Source: an uncultured Bacteroides sp. (GTDB lineage Bacteria > Bacteroidota > Bacteroidia > Bacteroidales > Bacteroidaceae). From it: a stretch of 64,000 nt of DNA. Shown here piece by piece: positions 26,049 through 34,800 of this stretch. The translations under genes and the position numbers were made by a program. The stretch spans positions 62,001-126,000 of the forward strand of contig URWA01000001.1 in the NCBI GenBank assembly GCA_900551445.1. Direction: 5' to 3'. The notes under the pieces are model-generated. The model saw only the letters and a list, made by a program, of their open reading frames with translations. It was not told the origin of the DNA and ran no database searches. Every line of letters begins with the position of its first letter. Positions within the stretch are counted from its first letter, which is position 1.

Positions 26049-26936
26049 TCAGAACAAGATGATGCCTACAGACAACGCACTGAACTCAGGGCCGTAGGTA
26101 GAATCAAGCACCTTGCAAGGACTGTATTTCACGTAAAATCCTACGGTCTTATAACCGACGGCTGCCTGAAGGTCAACGGTCACCGGAGTCTGATGGATAT
26201 TGCTGTCGGTCAGTTTATATTCCTTTCCGTCCAGCTTATAGCGCGTTTTCAGGCTGGCATGCGTGTTGAAGTTGACAATGGCTCCCAGACTGAAATTGAA
26301 ATTATGCTTTGTTTTATGAGTCAGCATCACCGGAACAGCCCAGCTGAACACTTTGATACGCGAGAACTGAATATCGGCCTCTTGGGGATAGGGTCCCACA
26401 ATCATGTCTCTACCCGCCTCTTTTATAAAACGCTGCTTACCGGTCATCCGGTAATTACGCCAGCTGCAGGCCACTCCAATGGAAAAAGAAGTCTCCGTAG
26501 CCCACGGATAATACTCCCATCCTACTGTAGGAGTGGTAATCTCCCACGACGACCCCATGCTGACATCCATGTTCTCGGGAGCGCCCTGTACGCAGGAAAG
26601 TCCTATCTTCAGGTTTTTAACCACCAGCTGGTTCTGATGATGCCTTCGTTCCGGCGTCCGCTTCCTGAACGGAATCTGGAAATCCCAGTTGCCGCTGCGT
26701 TCCTTTGTCACCGACACGTCTGAGGAAGACATCTCCACCTCACGGACATAACGGAAATTCGGATTATCTTCCTTCCCCTCTACTTCTACCGTGAAACGAC
26801 TGCCCGATTCGGTAATCTTCACCTGCTCAGGTTTCTGTATACACATCACATTTTCCACCTTCAGCGAATCTCCACCCTCGGCATATCCGCCCACTGCGGT
26901 CAGCAAAGTGACCACCAGCAAAATCATTTTTTTCAT
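26049..26936 (-). CDS. Exported beta-barrel-like protein, last gene of the ECF operon
   Basis: 295 residues with a signal peptide (MKKMILLVVTLLTAVGGYAE). The C-terminal half alternates aromatic and polar residues in about 10-residue strands (SFSIGVACSWRNY; HNFNFSLGAIVNFN; VDLQAAVGYKTVGFYVKYSP) and ends in Phe, as outer-membrane barrels do. I do not recognise the family. It lies 29 bp behind the DUF6108-like gene in the sigma-factor operon and is a candidate target or reporter of that system. Confidence 0.62.
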   Translation of the reverse strand: MKKMILLVVTLLTAVGGYAEGGDSLKVENVMCIQKPEQVKITESGSRFTVEVEGKEDNPNFRYVREVEMSSSDVSVTKERSGNWDFQIPFRKRTPERRHHQNQLVVKNLKIGLSCVQGAPENMDVSMGSSWEITTPTVGWEYYPWATETSFSIGVACSWRNYRMTGKQRFIKEAGRDMIVGPYPQEADIQFSRIKVFSWAVPVMLTHKTKHNFNFSLGAIVNFNTHASLKTRYKLDGKEYKLTDSNIHQTPVTVDLQAAVGYKTVGFYVKYSPCKVLDSTYGPEFSALSVGIILF

Positions 26937-26965
26937 GTCTCTTATCGTATTTTGTTTATTTTCTC

Positions 26966-27415
26966 TTACTTGAACATCCGTTTCAACTCTTCCAGTGTGA
27001 TTTTTCCTTCCATATACACCACGGTCACTTCCATCTTCTTATTGCTGCCAGGAGCTACCGCAGCATTCCGATAAAACAGATAGCGGTAATTATCGTCCTG
27101 TGCTGGAAAGCAGTAGAAACCGTAGTACAGTCTATTCCCGACCTTGCCCACTTCCTTGTCGACTGCGGTTCGGGCATCCAGCCCTACCAGTGCCTCTATC
27201 TCTTCCGCCACAGCCGGCTCATCGGTTATCGTCAGGCTGCGGAAAAGTGTAAGATGATATTTTTTCAATTCCCTTCCTTTGATAAGGACCTCCACGGCCT
27301 GTTTATCGTGCTTGAAGCGGCTCCCAAACAGGTCTTCCACATGCATCCCCTTCTGTGCACACACGGGCAGCACAGCCAGCAGACACATCCATAACATAAT
27401 CCATCGTCTTATCAT
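26966..27415 (-). CDS. Small exported protein, DUF6108-like
   Basis: 149 residues with a signal peptide ending near VCAQKG. The mature part (MHVEDLFGSRFKHDKQAVEV; ITLEELKRMF at the end) is characteristic of small periplasmic proteins encoded after ECF sigma/anti-sigma pairs in Bacteroides. I assign the DUF only tentatively. The first gene of the operon is an ECF sigma factor, so a role in envelope sensing or stress output is inferred. Confidence 0.6.
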   Translation of the reverse strand: MIRRWIMLWMCLLAVLPVCAQKGMHVEDLFGSRFKHDKQAVEVLIKGRELKKYHLTLFRSLTITDEPAVAEEIEALVGLDARTAVDKEVGKVGNRLYYGFYCFPAQDDNYRYLFYRNAAVAPGSNKKMEVTVVYMEGKITLEELKRMFK

Positions 27416-27438
27416 ATCGTCTTCTTCTATTATTCTAT

Positions 27439-27909
27439 TTATTTCTTGTCAACTGATTCCGTTCCACCTTCCTCCAGTGTCTGGAATATATCCGACAACT
27501 GACTCTGGACTGTTTCTTCGGAGGAGCGGTGACTCACCTTTTCGATTGATTTCAGCGCTTCGGAAAGCACCACTTCCTTGTCGGTACAGCGCTGCCCGTT
27601 GATGTAAGCCACACATACATTTGCACTTTCCGTCAGCTGCCAGGCAGTGGTCAGTACGATGAGACCTGCCACTGCTGCTGCCGCATAATACCGCAACCGC
27701 ATGCCTCGTGTGCGCCGTCTGCCATATAGGACACGTCCGATAGCGGCATACCCCATCACAGCACGAAGTTCATCGAATTCCTTGCCTTGCGCGGCAGGAG
27801 TAGCCAGAAAGCGCACCAGCGCTTCCTCCTCGGCCTCAGTTGTTTCAGCCTCAAAATAACGTTTGGCCAGCTCTTTCCATTGTGGGATAGTACGTTCGTA
27901 TTTTTTCAT
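27439..27909 (-). CDS. Probable anti-sigma factor, single-pass membrane protein
   Basis: About 156 residues. The N-terminal 75 residues are charged and helical (QWKELAKRYFEAETTEAEEE), followed by one membrane segment (YYAAAAVAGLIVLTTAWQL) and a periplasmic tail. The start ATG at 27909 overlaps the sigma-factor stop in an ATGA arrangement, showing translational coupling; a longer frame from 27933 is less likely. Position and topology point to an anti-sigma factor, but no ZAS zinc motif is present, so this rests on context. Confidence 0.6.
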   Translation of the reverse strand: MKKYERTIPQWKELAKRYFEAETTEAEEEALVRFLATPAAQGKEFDELRAVMGYAAIGRVLYGRRRTRGMRLRYYAAAAVAGLIVLTTAWQLTESANVCVAYINGQRCTDKEVVLSEALKSIEKVSHRSSEETVQSQLSDIFQTLEEGGTESVDKK

Positions 27910-28412
27910 CGTTCCATCTGTTTTAAATAACATTCTCTGATTTCCTTTCTCGCCCTCGACAGTTGCATACGTACTGCCGGTTCTTGCATACCCAGTATAT
28001 CGGCTATTTCATTGTATTTTCTCCCTTCATACTCTTTCATCCGCAAAATCTGTTGCTGAAGTGGTGTCAGCCTCTGTACAATGATACGTTCTACCGCACG
28101 GAAACGTTCTTCTTTCTCCAGAATCTCGTCAGCCGAATCAGTAACAGATTCGTCCCGGTGTTCGTCCAGTTCCACCGTAGGCAGATGCTCCTTCTTACGC
28201 AGGACATCAATGCACAGGTTCTTCACCGTAGCAACCGTAAGAGCTTCTGCCTCTTCGCGCGAGTCAATCCGGTCTGCATGTTTCCACAAGCGGAAGAAAG
28301 CCTCCTGCAATGCGTCATCGGCATCCTCTCTATTGGGAAGAAAACGCATTGCCAACCTGAGAAAATTCTTTCTCAAATCAGTGAAGGTCGATGTCAGTGT
28401 CTCTTTGCTCAT
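27906..28412 (-). CDS. ECF RNA polymerase sigma factor
   Basis: 168 residues from the ATG at 28412 (MSKETLTSTFTDLRKNFLRL). Region 2 is seen in FLPNREDADDALQEAFFRLWKHAD and region 4 in LTPLQQQILRMKEYEGRKYN, then EIADILGMQEPAVRMQLSRAR, a helix-turn-helix for -35 recognition. The open frame extends up to 28556 but the added residues are hydrophobic and basic without family similarity. It heads a four-gene operon with the anti-sigma candidate and two exported proteins. The 500-bp gap upstream also holds the promoter of microprotein locus B. Confidence 0.9.
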   Translation of the reverse strand: MSKETLTSTFTDLRKNFLRLAMRFLPNREDADDALQEAFFRLWKHADRIDSREEAEALTVATVKNLCIDVLRKKEHLPTVELDEHRDESVTDSADEILEKEERFRAVERIIVQRLTPLQQQILRMKEYEGRKYNEIADILGMQEPAVRMQLSRARKEIRECYLKQMER

Positions 28413-28654
28413 GCTTCTTAAATCGGTTGTACAAGTTGTTTTCAAAAAGGTAAACGTAAAGCTATACCTTTTGTAACAAAAGAAACACAAAATCTTATCT
28501 TTTATTTTCAGAACAAGTGAAACCTGACACATCCACCATCGGGGCATATCCCTCATCAGACTGCCATTTTCAATCCCCCATAGAATAAAAACGCAATTCT
28601 GTCAGTCGATACTGACAGACAAAAATGACAATTTGTCGGTATCATCTGCCTTGG

Positions 28655-28668
28655 TTGATTTACATCAA
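28655..28668 (+). promoter_or_regulatory. FNR-like palindrome upstream of microprotein locus B
   Basis: TTGATTTACATCAA, a perfect TTGAT-N4-ATCAA box, ending 60 bp before the -7 element. The following TAAAACA is also shared with locus A. In E. coli this sequence is the FNR site; which CRP/FNR-family protein would act here is not known. Confidence 0.65.
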
Positions 28669-28693
28669 TAAAACAGGAGAAAAATAAAATTAT

Positions 28694-28707
28694 ATGCTAT
28701 AAAACAT
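28694..28707 (+). promoter_or_regulatory. Second conserved palindrome over the -33 region, locus B
   Basis: ATGCTATAAAACAT, sharing ATGYTRTAAARCAT with locus A. The arms extend to ATATG/CATAT in this copy. Confidence 0.5.
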
Positions 28708-28727
28708 ATTTTTCAAAAAAAAGGCAT

Positions 28728-28735
28728 TACCTTTG
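28728..28735 (+). promoter_or_regulatory. -7 element for microprotein locus B
   Basis: TACCTTTG followed by CAGTGTAAT. It leaves a leader of about 175 nt with possible hairpins (ACCCGAAAGGGT; CTTCG/CGAAG) before the ATG at 28916. Confidence 0.6.
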
Positions 28736-28915
28736 CAGTGTAATAAAACGAACGAAGGAACCCGAAAGGGTACCGGAGGGAAAGGATAAAAAGATTAAGG
28801 ATAACAAAAACAAACAATAAAGCTTCGAAAGGTCCTCTGCGAAGAGCGCCTGGAAAAACTAAACTAGAATTATTATATAGGTACTAACTTAAAAGCAAAT
28901 GAAAGGATAACAGTT

Positions 28916-29011
28916 ATGAAAAAGGTAACAAAGATTCTAAACAAAATTGCAAATGCAGATCCGATGATCTGGGGGTACGTCATGTTGAGTGAAAACACTC
29001 ACACGAAGTAA
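28916..29011 (+). CDS. 31-residue microprotein B (DPMIWGYVMLS family)
   Basis: The peptide is MKKVTKILNKIANA, then DPMIWGYVMLS, then ENTHTK. It aligns without gaps to microprotein A over codons 1-25 and then has six extra residues. Codons 15-25 are identical in amino acids while five of them differ in synonymous bases, so selection acts on the peptide. As at locus A, the end of the frame lies in a nested hairpin (GGGGGTAC ... GTAACCC, inner GAGTG AAAA CACTC). Function unknown. The promoter with an FNR-like box suggests control by oxygen, redox or nitrogen-oxide state or by another CRP/FNR-family signal; this is inference. Confidence 0.75.
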   Translation: MKKVTKILNKIANADPMIWGYVMLSENTHTK

Positions 29012-29070
29012 CCCGCTGCCGATGACCGGTGGATTTTAAGTATGACTTGAAACAAAACAGACTCATATAG

Positions 29071-29127
29071 AAAGTCCGGAAATCAGCTTTCTGAATTATC
29101 AGAAAGGTTGGTTTCCGGACTTTTTTT
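29071..29127 (+). terminator. Terminator of microprotein locus B
   Basis: Outer stem AAAGTCCGGAAA / TTTCCGGACTTT, inner stem CTTTCTGA / TCAGAAAG, followed by seven T residues. Confidence 0.9.
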
Positions 29128-29158
29128 GTCTTAACTTTTATCGCCTGTCAGGATTTCA

Positions 29159-30157
29159 TCAACGAAGAGGCTGCAACTTCACGATTTCTCCCAATTCAGG
29201 AATGATGACAGGCATCCCTCGTTTCTTGGCTTCTGCCGCAAACACATGAGGCGGATCGAACAGCGGTTCATCTGAAAGGTCGAACGTGCCATAATGCATG
29301 GGAATCGTGACCCTCGCATGCATATCTGCCGAAGCCGTCAAGGCATCATACGGGGAGATATGGTTCGGTTTCATAAACCAGCGAGGCTTATAAGCCCCTA
29401 TACCAATCATGCAATAATCAATATGTGGAAAGAACCGGGCTATCTCCTCAAAATGACGGGCATATCCGGTATCCCCGCTATTATAGATAGTAATGCCACC
29501 TCCCTGAATCATAAAAGAGCCCCACAGGCGCTCTCCCCCATCGCTCACTCCTCGCTTACTCCAATGCTGGGCGGGCAGAAAAGTAAGGCACAGGTCTCCA
29601 TCAGTGTACTGTTCATACCAAGCAGCCTCTATCACCTCCAAATTCGGGAACCAGCCTTTTATGAGTGCTCCCGTGTTCAGCCCACAAAATAATTTGATTT
29701 GAGGATTATCGGCCACCAGACGGGCTACACTAGGCTTGTCCAAATGGTCGAAATGATCATGACTGATCAACAGGTAATCAATCTTACGAAAAATAGAAGG
29801 ATCGGCCGGGAACTGACTGCGACGTTTGACAAACGGAATATTCCCATATACTGGGTCAATCATCAAGCGTTTGCCACCCAACTGCAGAAAGAAAGAGTTA
29901 TGCCCCAACCAGATCAAGGAATTTCCCACCACTTTCTCCAAAGATGTAAGATAATGGACTTTCGGATTCCATTTAATGGTCCGTTTTTCCTTCCGCTGGG
30001 GATTGGGAGAAAAACGCCACTTCAATACACTCCCCATACCAGGTTTCCAACGGTGCTGACGATTGAAAAACTTCCCATTTACCGTAGGATTCCCTCTCCA
30101 CTGGGGATGTATGCTCCGCAACCCCTCGTTGCGGCGGAATGTGATTCGCTCTCCCAT
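29159..30157 (-). CDS. MBL-fold metal-dependent hydrolase (UlaG/NAPE-PLD-like)
   Basis: 332 residues, cytoplasmic. The metal motif ISHDHFDHLD (131-140) is the HxHxDH signature. Further ligands are plausible in LPAQHWSKR, NSGDTGY and IPMHYGTFDL. The WLGHNSFFLQLGGKRLMIDPVY block is typical of the UlaG/RomA/NAPE-PLD-like subgroup, whose members hydrolyse lactones, phosphodiesters or phospholipids. The substrate cannot be read from sequence. It lies 11 bp behind the acidic 149-residue gene, so they are probably co-transcribed. Confidence 0.87.
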   Translation of the reverse strand: MGERITFRRNEGLRSIHPQWRGNPTVNGKFFNRQHRWKPGMGSVLKWRFSPNPQRKEKRTIKWNPKVHYLTSLEKVVGNSLIWLGHNSFFLQLGGKRLMIDPVYGNIPFVKRRSQFPADPSIFRKIDYLLISHDHFDHLDKPSVARLVADNPQIKLFCGLNTGALIKGWFPNLEVIEAAWYEQYTDGDLCLTFLPAQHWSKRGVSDGGERLWGSFMIQGGGITIYNSGDTGYARHFEEIARFFPHIDYCMIGIGAYKPRWFMKPNHISPYDALTASADMHARVTIPMHYGTFDLSDEPLFDPPHVFAAEAKKRGMPVIIPELGEIVKLQPLR

Positions 30158-30168
30158 TCTATCGGATT

Positions 30169-30618
30169 TTAACGCTCCAGCAAGTCTTTCAGGAAGGCAT
30201 CGAGCTCTTCATCGAGTCCTTTCAACAACTCCCCACTCAACAACATGGTATCTTCCTCGTCCACAATCAGCAGTTCTGCCACAGTCTCCTTTTCATCGTC
30301 TACCAGCACAAACGAATAAGGTTTCATCAGGCAGAGTTTATCCAGTCGTCCCGTTTCTTTCAAGGCTTCTATCTCCTTGCGAAGAATCGGTTCTACTACG
30401 GTATAAAAGTCATCGCTTTCATAATCCACCCATTCACTGATAATCGTACGCGACAATTCATGCTCATCATCATCGTAAATGACCAATTCCCCACTGTCTG
30501 AATTCGGTTGCAGATGAATGTCTGTTACAACAGATTCTTCTCCACCCGTGACATATCGGCAAAGGGCTTCCTGCAACGCAGCAGCAATTGCAGCACGTGA
30601 CTGTTCACTCAATTCCAT
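30169..30618 (-). CDS. Acidic 149-residue protein, unknown function
   Basis: No signal peptide, no membrane segment and a strong negative charge (DSGELVIYDDDEHELSRTI; LKGLDEELDAFLKDLLER). The N-terminal part looks helical and the middle is a small alpha/beta pattern with VDYESDDFYTVVEPIL. I do not recognise a family, though it reads as a normal conserved Bacteroidales gene. It is followed closely by the MBL hydrolase and preceded by a lipoprotein gene (57-bp gap). Confidence 0.6.
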   Translation of the reverse strand: MELSEQSRAAIAAALQEALCRYVTGGEESVVTDIHLQPNSDSGELVIYDDDEHELSRTIISEWVDYESDDFYTVVEPILRKEIEALKETGRLDKLCLMKPYSFVLVDDEKETVAELLIVDEEDTMLLSGELLKGLDEELDAFLKDLLER

Positions 30619-30675
30619 AGGCTATATTTTTATATGTACTCAAATGTACAAAAAAAATGAATCAGACAAGAAATA

Positions 30676-31662
30676 TTAGTTGAAATTGTTGCCAAAACGC
30701 TGCATTTGCAGGTTTAATTTCAGAAAATCTTTCGTGCGTTCCTGCAAAATGGTGGCATAGAAGGTGGCAGCATGCTCTTCCTCAGAACCTGGAGAAGCGC
30801 TTTTCCGAGCCTTTTCAATCCAAGCGTTGGCCTCATCCATCTGTCCTTGTACCTCACATGCCAAAGCCATATTAAAAGCAGCACGCGATTTCAGTTTTCC
30901 CTTCTTTACTGAATCATACAGATTCTTCCAAATCCGGCCCGCTTCCTGCCAGTCGCCCTCCCGCAAGGACACCGCTGCGTCGCGCATGTCCGGATTTCCT
31001 CCGTCGAAATAAATCCGGTCAGCATTCATCCAATGAGGTACCAGCTGATTGACCAGCATATAAGCCGCATGATTCGATCCCTCCTTCACCACATCATGAT
31101 CGGATAAAGTAGGCGAAAAATCCCATAACAGGCTATCCACTTTGGCAATCGTCATCACCGGCATCAGACGCGAAGGTACGTACGCACGTATTACAGGACG
31201 GATTTTCAAATCAAAAGCAGCCAACGGAACAAATCCCGGATAGTAGATTTCTTTCTTGGCTGTCAGCAGTTGTATCTGGTCTACCGAAAGAATCATATCT
31301 GCCCCTAACACTTGGCTCAAACTGTCTACCACCGCCTGAGGAATCAATTCCCCTCCGGTTCTTTCCTGTGTAAGCACAGAATCCGAAATAATCACCTGAT
31401 TAAAATACCGGCTATCAGCCAATCCTCCTGCCAAGGATTCTGCCAACACTTTTCCATCTCCTTCCAGCTTTCCCAGAGTGAGCAAAGTCTTTTTAGGAGA
31501 AGGAATGGAAGGAGCATGATTCACGACTGCTATGGTACGTACCTGTTCCGGGAAAGTGACCTCAGCCGGATGAAGCTGATCAAAAGTAAACGTCTGCAGG
31601 CCTCCACACGAAACCAGCATCGTTGCCGCCAGAATAATTCCGGCCCACATATATTTCTTCAT
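30676..31662 (-). CDS. DUF6340-like lipoprotein
   Basis: About 328 residues from the ATG at 31662 (MKKYMWAGIILAATMLVSCG), with lipobox MLVSC. The frame opens further upstream to 31731, but that start lies beyond the -7 element at 31689-31696. The N-terminal domain (EVTFPEQVRTIAVVNHAP; DMILSVDQIQLLTAKKEIYY) resembles the DUF6340 family of Bacteroidota lipoproteins, and the C-terminal 90 residues form TPR-like helices (AAFNMALACEVQGQMDEANAWIEKA). The role is unknown. It is separated from secA by a terminator. Confidence 0.68.
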   Translation of the reverse strand: MKKYMWAGIILAATMLVSCGGLQTFTFDQLHPAEVTFPEQVRTIAVVNHAPSIPSPKKTLLTLGKLEGDGKVLAESLAGGLADSRYFNQVIISDSVLTQERTGGELIPQAVVDSLSQVLGADMILSVDQIQLLTAKKEIYYPGFVPLAAFDLKIRPVIRAYVPSRLMPVMTIAKVDSLLWDFSPTLSDHDVVKEGSNHAAYMLVNQLVPHWMNADRIYFDGGNPDMRDAAVSLREGDWQEAGRIWKNLYDSVKKGKLKSRAAFNMALACEVQGQMDEANAWIEKARKSASPGSEEEHAATFYATILQERTKDFLKLNLQMQRFGNNFN

Positions 31663-31688
31663 AATCTGTGACCTTTTTTGTTTGGAAA

Positions 31689-31696
31689 CAAAAGTA
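31689..31696 (-). promoter_or_regulatory. -7 element for the DUF6340-like lipoprotein
   Basis: Minus-strand TACTTTTG, 27 bp upstream of the ATG at 31662. Confidence 0.55.
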
Positions 31697-31702
31697 ATAA
31701 AT

Positions 31703-31780
31703 AAAAAAGACACGGATTCCATCGTTTTCACAGATTATTCTAAATTAAGAAATAAAAATCTGAAAACGACGGAATCCGTG
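31703..31780 (-). terminator. Terminator after secA
   Basis: CACGGATTCCATCGTTTTCAGA-type arms pair with their counterpart at 31758-31780 (one mismatch) around an AT-rich loop. On the minus strand the stem is followed by TCTTTTTTATTT. It starts about 28 bp after the secA stop. Confidence 0.85.
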
Positions 31781-31807
31781 CCTATCTGAATGAATTCAAA
31801 TGCTCAA

Positions 31808-34800
31808 TCAAGCATTCTTTCCATGGCAATTCTTATATTTCAGGCCACTACCGCAAGGACATGGATCATTTCGTCCTACCGTTTTTTCGGCCCGATAGGG
31901 TTCCTGCTTCTGTTCGCGTGTATCCCGACCAGCCGCCTCGCTCTGAGCCGGATCGTTCAAATCCTGCTTTTCTTCACGATACTGCTGACGAGGAGCCTGA
32001 GGTTCAGGAGCAGCCTCGCGCACTTGTTCTGGTTCCTGTACCGGAATCTGTCCGCGCATCAATACAGAGATGGTATTGTTGTTAATCTTGTTGACCATGT
32101 TATCGAACAGGTTGACAGACTCAAGTTTGAAAATCAACAGCGGGTCTTTCTGTTCGTAGCTTGCATTCTGTACGGAATGTTTCAATTCATCCAGTTCACG
32201 CAAATTTTCTTTCCAAGCATCATCAATGGTATGCAACAGGATGGCCTTTTCAAAAGCCTTCACAATTTCCTTGGATTCGCTCTCGTAGGCAGCCTTCAGG
32301 TTCACGGAAATGTTATACATCCGCTTGCCGTCGGTAATCGGAATCATGATGTTTTCATACATGTGACCCTGTGCCTCATATACCTGCTTGATAACCGGAT
32401 TGGCAATCTGAGCCATACGTTCTGTCTTACGCTTGAAGAGTGCCATGGCATTCTGGAAGGTCTCTTCTGCCAGATCGTCTTTCTTCTTAGAACGGAAATC
32501 TTCTTCCGTAAACGGAGTTTCCATAGCCAATACCTGCAGAATCTCCATCTTGGCATCTTCATAAGTAGGCTGCTGTACGGCATTGTAGCAACGGTCCCAA
32601 ATCATATCTACAATATCCATTCCGATACGTTCTCCCATCAGCGCATGACGACGTTTCGTATAAACAACTGTTCGCTGCTTGTTCATCACGTCATCATATT
32701 CCAGCAAACGCTTACGGATACCGAAGTTATTTTCTTCCACCTTCTTCTGGGCACGCTCGATAGAATTGGAAATCATCTTGTGCTCAATCATTTCTCCTTC
32801 CTTGAAGCCCAACTTATCCATTACTTTCGCAATACGGTCGGATGAGAACAAACGCATCAGGTCATCTTCCAGTGAAACAAAGAATACAGAAGATCCCGGG
32901 TCACCCTGACGTCCGGCACGACCACGCAACTGACGGTCTACACGACGAGATTCGTGACGTTCCGTACCGATGATGGCCAGACCACCTGCGGCTTTCACTT
33001 CCGGACTCAACTTGATATCGGTACCACGACCGGCCATATTGGTCGCAATGGTTACCGTAGAGCTCTGACCGGCCTTAGCTACAATTTCCGCTTCCTTCTG
33101 GTGCAGTTTCGCATTCAACACATTGTGCGGAATCTTGCGCATGGTCAGCATCTTACTCAACATTTCAGAAATTTCTACAGAAGTCGTACCGACCAATACC
33201 GGACGACCTGCCTGCACCATCTTCTCAATTTCCTCGATAACGGCTTTATATTTCTCACGTTTGGTTTTATAAACGCGGTCGTTCATATCGATACGGGCAA
33301 TCGGACGGTTTGTCGGAATGACAACCACATCCAGTTTATAGATATCCCAGAATTCACCCGCTTCAGTTTCAGCCGTACCGGTCATACCCGACAACTTATG
33401 GTACATACGGAAGTAGTTCTGCAAGGTAATAGTCGCAAATGTCTGCGTAGCGGCTTCCACCTTCACTCCTTCCTTCGCTTCTACCGCCTGATGCAGACCG
33501 TCACTCCAACGACGACCTTCCATGATACGTCCGGTCTGTTCATCGACAATCTTCACCTGACCGTCCATTACCACATAATCGGTATCTTTTTCGAACATCG
33601 TGTATGCCTTCAGCAACTGATTGATGGTATGCACACGTTCTGCCTTGATGGCATAATTGGTCATCAGTTCATCTTTCTTAGCCAGTCTTTCTTCGTCGGA
33701 AAGTCCTTTCTGGTTTTCCAGTTCAGACAACTGAGCAGCAATATCCGGAAGGACGAACAGGGTCGGGTCTTGTGAGTTACCCGTAATCAGGTCTACACCC
33801 TTATCCGTCAAATCTACACTCTTCAGTTTTTCATCAATTACGAAGTACAACGGTTCTACCGCTTCCGGCATACGCTTGTTATTCTGCTCCATGTAGATTT
33901 CTTCCGTCTTCAGCATACCAGCCTTGATACCCGGTTCACTCAGGAACTTAATCAACGGCTTGTTTTTCGGTAATGCCTTATGGCTACGGAACAAAGCCAA
34001 GAATCCGGCTTCCTGATCTTCCTTCTTATCGGAAGCAATCAAGCGCTTTGCATCGGCCAAATATTGAGTAGCCAACTTACGCTGTGCTTCAACCAGACGT
34101 TCTACCAACGGACGAAGCACTTCGAACAACTGCTGGTCGCCCTTGGGTACCGGACCTGAAATAATCAACGGAGTACGGGCATCATCAATTAACACAGAGT
34201 CGACCTCATCGACAATGGCATAATTATGTTTACGCTGCACCAAATCTCTTGGAGAAACCGCCATGTTATCACGCAGATAATCGAAACCAAACTCATTGTT
34301 GGTACCAAAAGTGATATCGGCCATATAGGCACGACGACGAGCTTCAGAGTTAGGCTGATGCTTATCAATACAGTCTACGCTCAGTCCATGGAACATATAC
34401 AACGGGCCCATCCACTCAGAGTCACGTTTGGCCAGGTAATCGTTGACCGTAACCACATGTACACCATTACCCGTCAATGCGTTCAAGAATACCGGAAGAG
34501 TTGCTACCAAAGTTTTACCTTCACCTGTAGCCATTTCCGCAATCTTACCCTGATGCAAAACCACACCACCAAACAGCTGCACGTCGTAATGAATCATGTT
34601 CCAGGTCATTTCATTACCACCCGCTTTCCAGTGATTTTTCCAAATCGCTTTATCACCTTCAATACGGACGAAATCACGTCCCTGAGCTGCCAGTTCTCGG
34701 TCGAAATCTGTTGCGGTCACTTCCAGTTCTTCATTCTCAGCCAAACGGCGGGCCGTATCTTTTACAATCGCAAAAGCTGTAGGAAGTACTTCATTCAATG

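Noticed and set aside
31790..32845. 351-codon plus-strand frame over secA
   Set aside because: Lies opposite well-conserved secA codons; sequence rich in Phe/His/Leu without pattern.
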